Shown here: piece after piece, positions 19,049-26,693 of the stretch
Position numbering within the stretch: the stretch's first letter is position 1
How the letters are laid out: each line of letters starts with the position of its first letter
Assembly (NCBI GenBank): GCA_964403795.1
Contig: CAYOHP010000095.1
Coordinates: 1-26,693, forward strand
Direction of reading: 5' to 3'
Origin: CAYOHP01 sp964403795 [NCBI: uncultured bacterium]
GTDB taxonomy: Bacteria; Muiribacteriota; UBA6191; CAZXTJ01
Length of the DNA: 26,693 nucleotides
Notes under the pieces: model-generated
What the model was told of the DNA's origin: nothing
The model's input: only the letters and a program-made list of their open reading frames with translations
Database searches by the model: none
Translations under genes and position numbers: made by a program

Positions 19049-20317
19049 TCAGTGCCCGGTGGGGCTACCGGCAGGAGCCGGGTCGAGCACGTAGAGCCCG
19101 CCGCGCCCGTAGTCGACCAGGTAGACCTCGCCCGAGGCGTCCTCCCCGAAGGACGAGAGCGGGAACCCGGCCCGGGCGATGGGGACCACGTAGAAGCCGT
19201 CGGAGCTCGAATGCCCTTCCGGGTTGCCGGGACGGGAGCCCTCGCGACGGCGCATCCCGAAGACGGTGGTGCGGACGTAGTCGCCGTAGAGGTAGGTCCC
19301 GGCCAGCTCGGGGAGCCGGGTCCCCCGGTAGGAGTAGCCTCCCGTGATCGACATCCCCACCCGCCGGTCGTACTCGACCTTGGGAGGTTGGGCGCCGGCG
19401 GGCGGCTTGCACTGGGGATTCCCGTAGCAGGAGCTGCCTTCCATGACGCGCCAGCCGTAGTTGGCCCCCCGCTCGATGCGGTCGACCTCCTCGATGGCGT
19501 TCTGGCCCACGTCGCCGCACCAGAGCGCCGAGGTCAACCGGTCGAACGAGCAGCGCCAGGGATTGCGCAGGCCGTAGGCCCAGATCTCCGGGCGCTTGCC
19601 CGCCACCCGGAACGGGTTGTCCTCCGGGATGGCGTAGCGCAGGTCGGGATCCCGCCGGGAGACGTCGATCCGGAGGATCTTCCCGAGCAGGCTGCCGAGG
19701 TCCTGGGCCACATTGCGGGGATCCCCGCCGGCGCCGCCGTCGCCGGTAGCCACATACAGCATGCGGTCCGGCCCGAAGCCGATCCACCCGCCGTTGTGGT
19801 TGGCCCAGGGCTGTTCGAAGGCGAGCAGCACCTCCTCGCTCGAGGCCGCTGCCGCCTGCCTGCCCTCGCCGCCGGCGGTGAACCTGGAGATCCGGGTCGG
19901 GCTGCCCTGGGGCATCGCCGTGTAGTTCACGTAGAGGTGGCCGTTGGCCGCGAAATCCGGATCGAAGGCCAGGCCGAGGAGACCGCGCTCGTCGCCGCTC
20001 CCGGCCGAGGCCACCCGATCGGTGATGTCGAGGAAGACTCGGGACCGATTCGGGGCCTCGCGGTCGAAGACCCGGATCCGACCCGCCTTCTCGACCACGA
20101 AGAGGCGTCCGGTGCGGTCCGGGCTCTCGGCCAGGAACACCGGCATCTCGAAGGCGAGGTCGGGGAAGACCCGTCGCACCACGTAGGGCAGTGTCGCCGA
20201 CCCCGCCTCGCTCCCGAGGCAACCGACCGAGGCCAACGCCAGGGCGAAGGCCAGCAGCCCGGCCGGACCGCCGGCTCGCAGGCCGGATCGACCCGTGCCG
20301 GGGGCTCGGGCCAGCAT
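19049..20317 (-). CDS. PQQ-dependent sugar dehydrogenase-like (glucose/sorbosone dehydrogenase family) lipoprotein
   Basis: A 422-residue secreted protein. A hydrophobic leader (GLLAFALALASVGC) ends with a possible lipobox, making C33 the lipidated residue; the -3 position is Ser, so plain secretion is also possible. The body is a six-bladed beta-propeller of the GSDH/HHIP-like family: RLFVVEKAGRIRVF, ERGLLGLAFDPDFAANGHLYVNY, NHNGGWIGFGPDRMLYVATGDGG, EIWAYGLRNPWRCSFD, DVGQNAIEEV, NYGWRVMEGSSCY and a late GGYSYRGTRLPEL...YLYGDY. These blocks hold the Ca- and PQQ-binding residues in active members, but many homologues have unknown substrates. The ATG shares one base with the stop of ald (TGATG), so the two are translationally coupled although their functions are not obviously linked. 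Confidence 0.88.
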   Translation of the reverse strand: MLARAPGTGRSGLRAGGPAGLLAFALALASVGCLGSEAGSATLPYVVRRVFPDLAFEMPVFLAESPDRTGRLFVVEKAGRIRVFDREAPNRSRVFLDITDRVASAGSGDERGLLGLAFDPDFAANGHLYVNYTAMPQGSPTRISRFTAGGEGRQAAAASSEEVLLAFEQPWANHNGGWIGFGPDRMLYVATGDGGAGGDPRNVAQDLGSLLGKILRIDVSRRDPDLRYAIPEDNPFRVAGKRPEIWAYGLRNPWRCSFDRLTSALWCGDVGQNAIEEVDRIERGANYGWRVMEGSSCYGNPQCKPPAGAQPPKVEYDRRVGMSITGGYSYRGTRLPELAGTYLYGDYVRTTVFGMRRREGSRPGNPEGHSSSDGFYVVPIARAGFPLSSFGEDASGEVYLVDYGRGGLYVLDPAPAGSPTGH

Positions 20318-21423
20318 CAGAGCAGACCCGCCAGGGGCGTGTACTCCAGGTCGAAGGCCTGGGCCACGGCCTCGTAGGTGATGCGTCCGCGATAGGTGTT
20401 CACGCCCAGCGCCAGGGCCGGGTCGTGGCGCACCGCGTCCATGCCCTTGGCGGCGAGCGCCAGGACGTAGGGCTGGGTGGCGTTGTTCAGGCCGTAGGTG
20501 CTGGTCCGGGGCACCGCGCCGGGCATGTTGGCGACGCAGTAGTGGATCACGCCGTCGACCTCGTAGACCGGATCGCTGTGGGTGGTGGCCCGGGTGGTCT
20601 CCATGCAGCCGCCCTGGTCGACCGCTACGTCCACGACCACGCTGCCGGGCTTCATGGTCTTGATCATCTCGCGGGTCACCAGGCGGGGGGCCTTGGCTCC
20701 CTTGACCAGCACCGCGCCGATCACCAGGTCGGAGCGCCGCACCGCTTCGGCGATGCTTACCGGGTTGGCGGCCAGGGTGGTCTGCCCCGGGAACAGCAGG
20801 GCCAGGTGCCGGAGCCGGTCGAGATCCCGGTCCATGATGTTGACGTGGGCCCCGAAGCCGACCGCGATCTGGGCCGAGTTGGTGCCCACCACGCCGCCGC
20901 CGATCACGGTCACGTCGGCCGCCCGCACCCCGGGGATCCCGCCCAGGAGCTTGCCGCGGCCGCCGTTGCGCTTCTCGAGGTACTGGGCGCCGACCTGTAC
21001 CGCCATGCGACCCGCCACCTCGCTCATCGGGGTGAGCAGCGGGAGCCGGCCGTCGGGCATCTCGACGGTCTCGTAGGCGATGCCGGTGATCTTGCTCTCG
21101 GCCATGGCCCGGGTGAGGCGCTCCTCGGCGGCGAGGTGGAGGTAGGTAAAGAGGAGGAGGTTCTCCCGGAGGTGGCGGTACTCGGACGGGAGGGGCTCCT
21201 TGACCTTGACCACCATCTCGGCCTTGGACCAGACGGTGTCGGCGTCGCCGACCAGCTTGGCGCCGGCCTTGGCGTACTCCTCGTCGGTGAACCCGCTGCC
21301 GTTGCCGGCCTTGGTCTCGACCATGACCGAGTGCCCGGCGTCGGTGAGCAGCCGAACCCCGCCGGGGGTCAGGGCCACCCGGTACTCGTTGTCCTTGATC
21401 TCCCTGGGGACGCCGACGATCAT
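20317..21423 (-). CDS. ald: Alanine dehydrogenase
   Basis: A 368-residue, full-length NAD-dependent enzyme that interconverts L-alanine with pyruvate and ammonia. Seen: [20 protein letters not shown] with R15, VKVKEPL with K75, FTYLHLAA with H96, the Rossmann motif [10 protein letters not shown] (173-182), and VDVAVDQGG with D269. These match the pyruvate- and nucleotide-binding residues of the Mycobacterium enzyme. The start ATG has a very strong ribosome site (AAGGAGGAG, about four to six bases away). It is first in a two-gene minus-strand unit with the sugar dehydrogenase-like gene. Its pyruvate link and position beside the PFOR/AckA operon are suggestive, but it is transcribed separately. 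Confidence 0.96.
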   Translation of the reverse strand: MIVGVPREIKDNEYRVALTPGGVRLLTDAGHSVMVETKAGNGSGFTDEEYAKAGAKLVGDADTVWSKAEMVVKVKEPLPSEYRHLRENLLLFTYLHLAAEERLTRAMAESKITGIAYETVEMPDGRLPLLTPMSEVAGRMAVQVGAQYLEKRNGGRGKLLGGIPGVRAADVTVIGGGVVGTNSAQIAVGFGAHVNIMDRDLDRLRHLALLFPGQTTLAANPVSIAEAVRRSDLVIGAVLVKGAKAPRLVTREMIKTMKPGSVVVDVAVDQGGCMETTRATTHSDPVYEVDGVIHYCVANMPGAVPRTSTYGLNNATQPYVLALAAKGMDAVRHDPALALGVNTYRGRITYEAVAQAFDLEYTPLAGLL

Positions 21424-21451
21424 CGCACTCCTCCTTGGTGAAGACGGCGCG

Positions 21452-21480
21452 ATGCTAGCACCCGGCCCGGGTCGCGGCAA
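21452..21480 (-). promoter_or_regulatory. Probable housekeeping promoter for ald
   Basis: On the minus strand TTGCCG (21480-21475) and TAGCAT (21457-21452) are 17 bases apart, and the -10 is preceded by TGC, an extended -10. Each hexamer matches the consensus at four of six positions. Transcription would start near 21445, leaving about 22 bases of leader that contain the AAGGAGG ribosome site. Confidence 0.5.
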
Positions 21481-21501
21481 CGCGCGCCGGGGCGGCGCGG
21501 G

Positions 21502-21507
21502 TACCCT
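21502..21507 (+). promoter_or_regulatory. Possible -10 element (TACCCT) for a leaderless hydrolase mRNA
   Basis: TACCCT fits TANNNT and ends six bases before the ATG at 21514, which has no ribosome site upstream. This spacing is that of leaderless genes. No clear -35 is seen, so the call is weak. Confidence 0.3.
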
Positions 21508-21513
21508 TTCAGC

Positions 21514-22401
21514 ATGCATGTCGAACCGGTCGCGTCGGGCTCCCTGGACCTGCCCGGCGGGCGAGCCCTTGCCTGGGTGGAGTACGGCGCGACCGAGGGT
21601 CTCCCGCTGCTCTATTTCCATGGCTGGCCGGGGGCCGGCGTCGAGGTGGCCCATGGCCACGAGGATGCGCGCCGGGGCGGCTTCCGCCTGATCGCGGTCG
21701 ACCGGCCCGGGATGGGTCGGAGCGGCTTCGCCCCGGGGCGTCGCCTGGTGGACTGGGCCGGCGACATCGCGGTCCTGCTCGACGCCCTGAAAATCGCCTC
21801 CGTGAAGGTGCTCGGGTGCTCCGGGGGTGGCCCCTATGCGCTCTCGGTGGCCCACGGACTTCCCGACCGGGTGGAGCGGGTGGGCCTCATCTGTCCCATG
21901 GGTCCGCCCGACCATCCCCGGGTGCTCGCCGAACTCTCCGCCCTGCACCGGCTGGCACTGCGGCTCGGGGTCGGGGGAAGGCTGGCCGCCGCCACCCTGG
22001 CCCCTGCCCGATGGTTCCTCACGGGGGGTGTCGCCTCGCCGGTGGTGCGGCTGGCGGCCTGGGGGTACCGGGCTACCAAGCCGCCCGCCGACCAGCGGGT
22101 GCTCGCGGATCCCGGGGTCTTGGGGGCCAAGGTCCATGCGGGCCAGGAGGCCTTCCGCCAGGGTGCCCGGGGAGCTGCCCTGGACGGTGCCATCCTGGCC
22201 TCGGCGTGGGGATTCGATCCCGGGACGATCCGGGTGCCGGTCCTCCTCTGGCACGGGGAGCGCGACGGCAAGGTCCCGCCCGTGATGTCGCGGGTGCTCG
22301 CCTCGGTGGTGCCGGGGGCGCGAGCCGTCTTCTATCCCGACGACGGGCACAGCTCGATCTACGTGGACCACTTCGCCGAGATCCTGGAGGCGATGCGGTA
22401 G
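21514..22401 (+). CDS. Alpha/beta hydrolase
   Basis: A 295-residue alpha/beta-hydrolase-fold protein. The oxyanion-region motif FHGWPG is near residue 35, followed by DRPGMGRSG, the nucleophile elbow G-C-S-G-G with S103, the acid D251 in GERDGKVPP and the base H279 in DDGHSS, so the triad is complete. No signal peptide is seen, so it is cytoplasmic. The family includes esterases, epoxide hydrolases and haloalkane dehalogenases; the substrate cannot be told. No Shine-Dalgarno sequence precedes the ATG. The region to ald on the other strand is only 90 bp. The next gene starts 11 bp after the stop and may be co-transcribed. Confidence 0.87.
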   Translation: MHVEPVASGSLDLPGGRALAWVEYGATEGLPLLYFHGWPGAGVEVAHGHEDARRGGFRLIAVDRPGMGRSGFAPGRRLVDWAGDIAVLLDALKIASVKVLGCSGGGPYALSVAHGLPDRVERVGLICPMGPPDHPRVLAELSALHRLALRLGVGGRLAAATLAPARWFLTGGVASPVVRLAAWGYRATKPPADQRVLADPGVLGAKVHAGQEAFRQGARGAALDGAILASAWGFDPGTIRVPVLLWHGERDGKVPPVMSRVLASVVPGARAVFYPDDGHSSIYVDHFAEILEAMR

Positions 22402-22412
22402 GCTCCGGGGCC

Positions 22413-23615
22413 ATGACGACCTCAGGACCTCCCCCGGACGCGGCGAGCGGACCGGGCAGGGGAGACAGCCGGAAGGGCGAGCTGGCCCGCCGCAGCACCG
22501 ACGCGGCGGTGCGCTTCCTGGCGGGAGGCCCCGAGCATGACGCGGCGATCCTGCGCCTGCTCCGGGAGAACCCCATGGCCGGCGAGGTCTCGATCGCCCT
22601 GGAGCGGGAGCCGAGCTTCTTCCACGCGGGCGCGATCGAGGGAGGGTTCCACCAGCCCGTCGTCGGCATCGATCCCGAGGGCGAGATCGCGATCCTGGGG
22701 TCGCGGTCGATCCGCGACTGGTGGGTGGCGGGGAGCAGCGTCCCGGTCGGTTACCTCGCGGAACTCCGGGTGGCGCCGGCCTACCGGAGCCGGATCGGGC
22801 TCCTGTCGCGGCTCTTCGAGGTGCTCCACGTCCTCCATGAGGACCGGCGTTGTCGCTGGTACGTGGCCGGGATCGTGGACGACAACCGGGTGGCCCGCCG
22901 GATCCTGGAGTCGGGGAAGAAGGGCATCCCGCCGTTCCGGCGGGTCGGCCGCATGGTCAGCCTGCTGATGCCGATGACCAAGGGACGGAAGGCGGCGCCG
23001 ACGCCGGGGATCGAGGTCGTGACCGGGGATCGGGTCGGCTTCGAGGAGATCGTGGCGTGCCTCGACCGCAGGGCGTCCGCCTACGGCCTGGTGCCGCGCT
23101 GGACCGCGGCGCAACTCTCCGACCCGGAGCGGGCCCGGGGTCTCGCCCTGTCCGACTTCCACGTGGCCCGACGCGACGGTCGGGTGGTGGGATGCCTGGC
23201 GCGCTGGGACCAGCGGGCCTACAAGCAGTGGGTGGTGAAGGCGATCTCCCGCCGCATGGCCTGGGCCCGCCCCTTCGTGAACCTGTTGGCACCCATCCTC
23301 GGGACGCCGCGGATCCCGGCACCGGGAACCACCATTGCGGGAGCCTACCTCTCCCATGTGGCGGTCGACGGGGACGATCCACAGGTGCTGCTGGCCTTGC
23401 TCGAGGCGGTCTACCGCGACAGCCGGGAACGCAACGGCCTGCGGGTCCTCACCCTCTCGCTCCCCGACGACCACCCGGCCCTCCCCGAGGTCCGGGCGCG
23501 CTTCTCCCACCGCGACTACGCCACCGGCATCTACACGGTGTCGCTGGGCGAGGGCGAGGACGAGATCGCGACCCTGGCCGGCCGGAGGGTCTTCCCGGAG
23601 ATCGCGATCTTCTGA
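22413..23615 (+). CDS. GNAT-fold acetyltransferase-like protein, function unknown
   Basis: A 400-residue protein. The first 28 residues are polar and probably disordered. Residues about 33-190 read like a GNAT domain: [29 protein letters not shown] at the start, then [25 protein letters not shown], which fits the acetyl-CoA-binding strand and loop (a shortened R/Q-x2-G-x-G/A: RSRIGL). A second, more diverged region (about 200-395) has [11 protein letters not shown] and a further strand-helix pattern ([32 protein letters not shown]), suggesting a second GNAT-like half. The substrate is unknown. It is 11 bp downstream of the hydrolase, so it may be in the same transcript. Confidence 0.7.
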   Translation: MTTSGPPPDAASGPGRGDSRKGELARRSTDAAVRFLAGGPEHDAAILRLLRENPMAGEVSIALEREPSFFHAGAIEGGFHQPVVGIDPEGEIAILGSRSIRDWWVAGSSVPVGYLAELRVAPAYRSRIGLLSRLFEVLHVLHEDRRCRWYVAGIVDDNRVARRILESGKKGIPPFRRVGRMVSLLMPMTKGRKAAPTPGIEVVTGDRVGFEEIVACLDRRASAYGLVPRWTAAQLSDPERARGLALSDFHVARRDGRVVGCLARWDQRAYKQWVVKAISRRMAWARPFVNLLAPILGTPRIPAPGTTIAGAYLSHVAVDGDDPQVLLALLEAVYRDSRERNGLRVLTLSLPDDHPALPEVRARFSHRDYATGIYTVSLGEGEDEIATLAGRRVFPEIAIF

Positions 23616-23650
23616 TCTGCAGCTCGGCTCATTTTCATCTGCAGCTCGGC
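23615..23650. repeat. Short direct repeat (14 bp, two copies) in a convergent gap
   Basis: ATCTGCAGCTCGGC occurs at 23615-23628 and again at 23637-23650, separated by TCATTTTC. It fills most of the 52-bp space between two convergent genes and overlaps the last base of the GNAT-like gene. It contains the only T-rich run nearby. Confidence 0.6.
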
Positions 23651-23667
23651 CTGTGCCCGTGGGAGCC

Positions 23668-24609
23668 CTAACGCGGGTGGGTGCGGAAGAAGTCCCACAT
23701 CAGGCGGTTGGCGTCGACGTGGCGGGCCGGGGCTCCCAGCAGGCGGGCGGCGAAGACCGGGCCCCCGGGCCAGGAGTGGGTGCCGCCTTCGATCACGACG
23801 AGGCGGATCTCGGCGCCATTTGCTCCCGGTCCCCAGGCTTCGACATGGGCGGTCTTGCCGTCGTCGGCGGACTCGACCAGGGGTTCGCGGCGGGGCGTCT
23901 CGGGGAGCCCCCAGGCTCGGGCGAAACCGGCCAATCGGGTCCTTACCGGAGGCCAGGCGATCCCGGCCCGCGACTTGGGTCCGACGCCGCCCTCGATCGG
24001 GGCGCTGGCATCCGCGGTCCCGTGGAAATGCAGCACGGGAACCGGCCTGGCTCCTCGTCGGGGCGAGTCGCGGACCATCGGGGCGCCGACCGGGGCGATC
24101 GAGGCGATCCGGTCGGGGAGGTCGATCGCCAGCCGGTAGCAGAGGTTGCCTCCGTTCGACATGCCGGTGGCGTGGATCCGGTCGGGATCCACCGGGACCC
24201 GGGTCGCCAGGTCGTCGAGCAGGCGCGCTACGAACCCGGAGTCGTCCACGCCCTGCGTCATGGCGTAACCGCAGCAGTTCCCCCCGTTCCAGGTGAGGAG
24301 CGCCCGCTCGAAGCGTCCGGAGCCGGCGGGGTAGACGGTGACGAAGCCCTCGGTCGCGCCGAGGTCGTGGAGCCGCGTCATGCGCGCCTGGCCTTCGGGC
24401 CGGCCGCCGCCTCCGTGGAACGCCAGGATCACGGGCCAGCCTGCGGCCGGTGCGGGGCGATCCGGGACGTGCAGGAGGTAGCGGCGGGTCCGGCCGTCCA
24501 CCTCGACGGTGCGCTCGACCGGATCGGCGGCCGGGAGCCCGGTGGTCCAGAGCACCGCAAGGAGGAGAGGAAGGCCTGCTCGCGGCTTCCTCGTCGGGTC
24601 GCGAGGCAA
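23668..24609 (-). CDS. PHB-depolymerase/feruloyl-esterase-like secreted esterase
   Basis: A 313-residue protein starting at TTG, six bases after the stop of the upstream gene. The N-terminus (RKPRAGLPLLLAVLWTTGLPAADP) is a signal peptide with cleavage near residue 28. The esterase domain of the LpqC/PHB depolymerase family follows: RRYLLHVPD, VILAFHGGGG with an oxyanion-hole motif, the nucleophile S151 in GMSNGG, the acid D200 in HFHGTADASAP and the base H278 in GGTHSWPGG. NGGNCCGYA near 109-116 is the usual Cys-rich loop of this family. It likely hydrolyses an ester in the periplasm or outside; polymer versus small ester cannot be decided. The TTG start is preferred because later GTG codons would destroy the signal peptide. 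Confidence 0.85.
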   Translation of the reverse strand: MPRDPTRKPRAGLPLLLAVLWTTGLPAADPVERTVEVDGRTRRYLLHVPDRPAPAAGWPVILAFHGGGGRPEGQARMTRLHDLGATEGFVTVYPAGSGRFERALLTWNGGNCCGYAMTQGVDDSGFVARLLDDLATRVPVDPDRIHATGMSNGGNLCYRLAIDLPDRIASIAPVGAPMVRDSPRRGARPVPVLHFHGTADASAPIEGGVGPKSRAGIAWPPVRTRLAGFARAWGLPETPRREPLVESADDGKTAHVEAWGPGANGAEIRLVVIEGGTHSWPGGPVFAARLLGAPARHVDANRLMWDFFRTHPR

Positions 24610-24615
24610 GGGGGC

Positions 24616-25596
24616 CTAACCCCCCTCGGGCGGGAGCGCCACGCCTGCCCGAGCCAGGAGTTCCTCGAGCTGCTGCCGGCGTCGGGTCTCGGCTTCGGCT
24701 CGGGCCTCGGCCTCCGCCTGCCCCGCCCGGGCCTGGACCGCTTCGATCTGGGCCTGGGCTGCCTCGGCTGCCGCCTGGGCCGCCTCGGCTGCCGCCTGGG
24801 TTGCCTCGGCTGCCGCCCGGGCTGTCTCGGCTTCGGCCCGGGCTGTCTCGGCTTCGGCCCGGGCTGTCTCGGCTTCGGCCCGAGCCGCCTCGGCTTCGGC
24901 CCGAGCCGCCTCGGCCCTGGCCCGGGCCGCCTCGGCCCGCGCCTCTTCGGTCTCGCCGGCGGCCTTGCGACTGAGGCGCACCGCTTCCTCGATGCGATCC
25001 GTCGCCTCTTCCAGGGAGGGTGCCGGTTCGCCCGTTGCCAGGTCGACCAGGCGCAGCCGGTCGCCCTCGGGGCGGAGGCTGATGCCGAGGGCCGGGATGG
25101 GATGGTCACCGTCGGCGGTGGGCAGGACCCGGAGGAGCTGGTCGCCGGCACGACGGAAGGCCTGGAACCGAGGTGTCAGGTATTCCTCGAGCGGATCGAA
25201 GACCAGGTACTCCTGGACGCCGATCAGCTCGTAGACGGCCCGCTTGGTCCCGAGGTCCTCGATCCGGGAGGACTTCGAGGTCACCTCGACGACCAGGAAG
25301 GGCGGCACGCCTTCCTCCCAGACCCGGTAGGTGCGTCGGTGTCCCGGGTGGGCCACGCCGGTGGCGAGCAGGATGTCGGGGGCCACCCGGGAGGCCGGCT
25401 CGCCCTCCTCGTAGTAGAGGAAGAGGTCGGCCGCCACGAAGACGTCGGAGCGCTTCCGGAAGAACCACCGGAGGGACCCCAAGAGGTCGAAGATGGCGTC
25501 GATGTGGGCGCTCGTCTCACCCAAGGGAGCGCCGTCCGATTCCGGGTACTCGATCTCCCCGGTCCCCGGTGCCCGGTATTGCATTCCGCTCGCCAT
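24616..25596 (-). CDS. Uma2-family (DUF820) PD-(D/E)xK protein with coiled-coil tail
   Basis: A 326-residue protein. Residues about 15-190 are a Uma2 domain: YPESDG, VAPDILLATG (D74), PFLVVEVTSKSS (E104, K108), TKRAVYELIGVQEYLVFDP (K118), which together carry the nuclease-fold active-site residues. Residues about 200-315 are an Ala/Glu/Arg/Gln heptad coiled coil encoded by tandem 21-bp repeats, ending in RRRQQLEELLARAGVALP. Uma2 proteins are numerous in cyanobacteria and planctomycetes; their biological role is unsettled. The start at 25596 is chosen because the usual Uma2 N-terminus follows it. Upstream in-frame starts (ATG 25674, GTG 25755) would add 26 or 53 residues of low-similarity sequence. 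It is 6 bp upstream of the esterase gene. Confidence 0.83.
   Translation of the reverse strand: MASGMQYRAPGTGEIEYPESDGAPLGETSAHIDAIFDLLGSLRWFFRKRSDVFVAADLFLYYEEGEPASRVAPDILLATGVAHPGHRRTYRVWEEGVPPFLVVEVTSKSSRIEDLGTKRAVYELIGVQEYLVFDPLEEYLTPRFQAFRRAGDQLLRVLPTADGDHPIPALGISLRPEGDRLRLVDLATGEPAPSLEEATDRIEEAVRLSRKAAGETEEARAEAARARAEAARAEAEAARAEAETARAEAETARAEAETARAAAEATQAAAEAAQAAAEAAQAQIEAVQARAGQAEAEARAEAETRRRQQLEELLARAGVALPPEGG
24746..24945. repeat. 21-bp tandem repeat tract inside the Uma2 gene tail
   Basis: On the + strand GGCTGTCTCGGCTTCGGCCC followed by G is present in three exact head-to-tail copies (24820-24840, 24841-24861, 24862-24882), flanked by more diverged copies on both sides. Each unit is seven codons, one heptad of the coiled coil (ARAEAET in the minus-strand protein), so copy number can change without a frameshift. 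Confidence 0.85.
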
Positions 25597-25783
25597 CGCC
25601 TCGGTCCCTTCCCGACCGGCGGCTGCCGTTCGATGTCCGGTCTCGTCGTGGCCGCTGGATGCCCTCGTGCCCATGGTAGCTCGACCCCACTTCGGTTCCT
25701 TCCCTGGATCGGGTCGGGACACTCGCCGCCGACCGGGCGGGACGGCCACCCACACGCGCTGTCACGGGGGAGGGCACCGGGCG

Positions 25784-25804
25784 GGTTACCCCCCGGGTGT
25801 AACC
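25784..25804. promoter_or_regulatory. Inverted repeat GGTTAC-N9-GTAACC in a divergent gap
   Basis: Perfect 6-bp arms at 25784-25789 and 25799-25804. It lies 18 bases before the GTG of the FGE-like gene and in the 225-bp gap shared with the Uma2 gene. TAACCT (25800-25805) could be a -10 for the + strand gene, so the dyad may be an operator over it; no good -35 is visible. I see nothing else in the rest of this gap (25597-25783). Confidence 0.35.
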
Positions 25805-25821
25805 TCGATGCGGGAGTCCCC

Positions 25822-26693
25822 GTGATCGGACGCGATCTGGATCGTGCGCTGGCCGAGGCCGAGCGCGCCGGGCGTCGCAGCGAACCCTGGTTCGAACTGG
25901 CCCGGCTGGCCGAGCGATCGGGGAGGGCGCCCCAGGGGCTCTCCGCGGAAGCCCACCTCCCCCGCCTGGCCGAGCTGTGGGCGGCCGAGCCGACCCGGCG
26001 GGAACTCGCCAGTCTGGTGCTTCCGGTGTTGGGGCTCGCTCTCCTGGACCCGGTCCCGCCGCCCGAGTGGTGGCGCAGGAGTCCGCGCCTGGCCGAGACC
26101 GGCGGCGAGCTCCACGACCGGCGTTCCGGCTTCCCTCTCCGGGCTCTGCGGGTGCGCGACGGCGCCGAGATGGTGCTGGTCCCGGCGGGGCCGTTCGTGT
26201 GCGGATCGAGCGACGGGCTCCCGACCAGCCGACCGGCCGAGCGGCGCTGCCTGGGCGGGTACCTGATCGATCGCTATCCGGTGACGGTGGCTGCCTACGC
26301 CCGCTACCGGGAGGCGGTCGGGGCCCGGGCTCCGCTCGCATGGGAGACCCAGGACCCGCGCCGGAACCTCCCCGTCACGGGCCTCTCCATGGAGGACGCC
26401 AAGGAGTACGCGACGTGGGCGCGAGGCTGCCTTCCCACCGAGGACGAATGGGAGAAGGCGGCGCGGGGGGATGACGGTCGCGCCTATCCGTGGGGCGAGG
26501 AGCCTCCCGCACCGGAGCACGCGCAGTACCGGATCCGGGGAGAGGCCCGCACCGGAGAGGTCTCGGCGGTCGACGCCCATCCGGCCGGCGAGAGTCCCTT
26601 CGGGGTCCGCGACTGCCTGGGCAACGTCCAGGAGTGGTGCGCGGGCGGGATCCTGAAGGGAGGGCACGGGGGCGTGCCGCGGGCCGACCTGGC
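25822..26693 (+). CDS. Formylglycine-generating-enzyme/sulfatase-modifying-factor-like protein (3' end outside window)
   Basis: Open from GTG 25822 (GGGAG seven bases upstream) to the window end, 290 codons. The first ~110 residues are helical and unrecognised (ELARLAERSGRAPQGLSAEAHLPRLAELW...), perhaps a repeat-type adaptor. From M117 the FGE-type fold begins: MVLVPAGPFVCGSSDG, GGYLIDRYPVTVAAYARY, LPVTGLSMEDAKEYATWA, LPTEDEWEKAARG, AYPWGEE and GVRDCLGNVQEWC. This matches the FGE-sulfatase domain, used in sulfatase activation and in many other iron- or copper-linked or structural proteins. The C-terminal active-site cysteines of true FGE would be past the window, so catalysis cannot be judged. 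Confidence 0.85.
   Translation, partial: MIGRDLDRALAEAERAGRRSEPWFELARLAERSGRAPQGLSAEAHLPRLAELWAAEPTRRELASLVLPVLGLALLDPVPPPEWWRRSPRLAETGGELHDRRSGFPLRALRVRDGAEMVLVPAGPFVCGSSDGLPTSRPAERRCLGGYLIDRYPVTVAAYARYREAVGARAPLAWETQDPRRNLPVTGLSMEDAKEYATWARGCLPTEDEWEKAARGDDGRAYPWGEEPPAPEHAQYRIRGEARTGEVSAVDAHPAGESPFGVRDCLGNVQEWCAGGILKGGHGGVPRADL

Noticed and set aside
23615-23667. Terminator between the convergent GNAT-like and esterase genes
   Set aside because: There is a TTTT run and repeats, but the repeats are direct, and I could not build a convincing hairpin followed by a T-run on either strand.
24746-24945. CRISPR-like array
   Set aside because: The repeats are contiguous 21-bp units without spacers and encode in-frame heptads of a coiled coil.

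Overview
The window is very GC-rich with densely packed genes. It looks like a chromosomal segment of an aerobic or facultative Gram-negative-type bacterium that uses sigma-54. Evidence is a periplasmic nitrate reductase (Nap) cluster with Tat-type leaders, a predicted lipoprotein, and two good -24/-12 promoters. Uma2 proteins with Ala/Glu/Arg coiled-coil tails, formylglycine-generating-enzyme-like proteins and PHB-depolymerase-like esterases are common in Planctomycetota (Isosphaeraceae-like genomes), so that phylum is my tentative guess. Nothing here proves it. I see no rRNA, tRNA, CRISPR, prophage or insertion sequence.

Region 1 (1-6598, + strand) is the end of a Nap-type operon. It holds the C-terminal part of a NapA-like molybdoenzyme, two NapG-like four-cluster ferredoxins, a NapH-like membrane quinol dehydrogenase, a small exported protein whose mature N-terminus is predicted to be His-His, a larger NosR/NapH-like membrane polyferredoxin, and a NapF-like ferredoxin. 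Together they look like an elaborate quinol-to-periplasm electron route. A strong UNCG-capped hairpin separates napA from the rest.

Region 2 (6595-7497) holds a hemerythrin-like gene on the minus strand and a 318-bp divergent control region. Two sigma-54 promoters face away from each other: TGGCAC-N5-TTGC driving the hemerythrin gene and TGGCACG-N4-GTGC driving the next operon. A perfect 6-bp-arm dyad lies between them.

Region 3 (7498-19035, + strand) is one tightly coupled operon: pyruvate:ferredoxin oxidoreductase, a dihydroorotate-dehydrogenase-like flavoprotein without the canonical active-site motif, a group 3b-type [NiFe] hydrogenase in the order beta-(cNMP-binding protein)-gamma-delta-alpha, a maturation protease, a universal stress protein and acetate kinase. 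Gene spacings run from -4 to +7. The logic is fermentative or hypoxic: pyruvate to acetyl-CoA plus reduced ferredoxin, pyridine nucleotide/H2 balancing, and acetyl-phosphate to acetate plus ATP. No phosphotransacetylase is present.

Region 4 (19049-21423, - strand) is alanine dehydrogenase followed by a PQQ-type sugar dehydrogenase-like lipoprotein, coupled by TGATG. The ald promoter is a plausible extended -10 type.

Region 5 (21514-26693) is ordinary accessory chromosome: an alpha/beta hydrolase that may be leaderless, a GNAT-like protein, a PHB-depolymerase-like esterase, a Uma2 nuclease-fold protein with a tandem-repeat coiled-coil tail, and the start of an FGE/sulfatase-modifying-factor-like gene that runs off the window.
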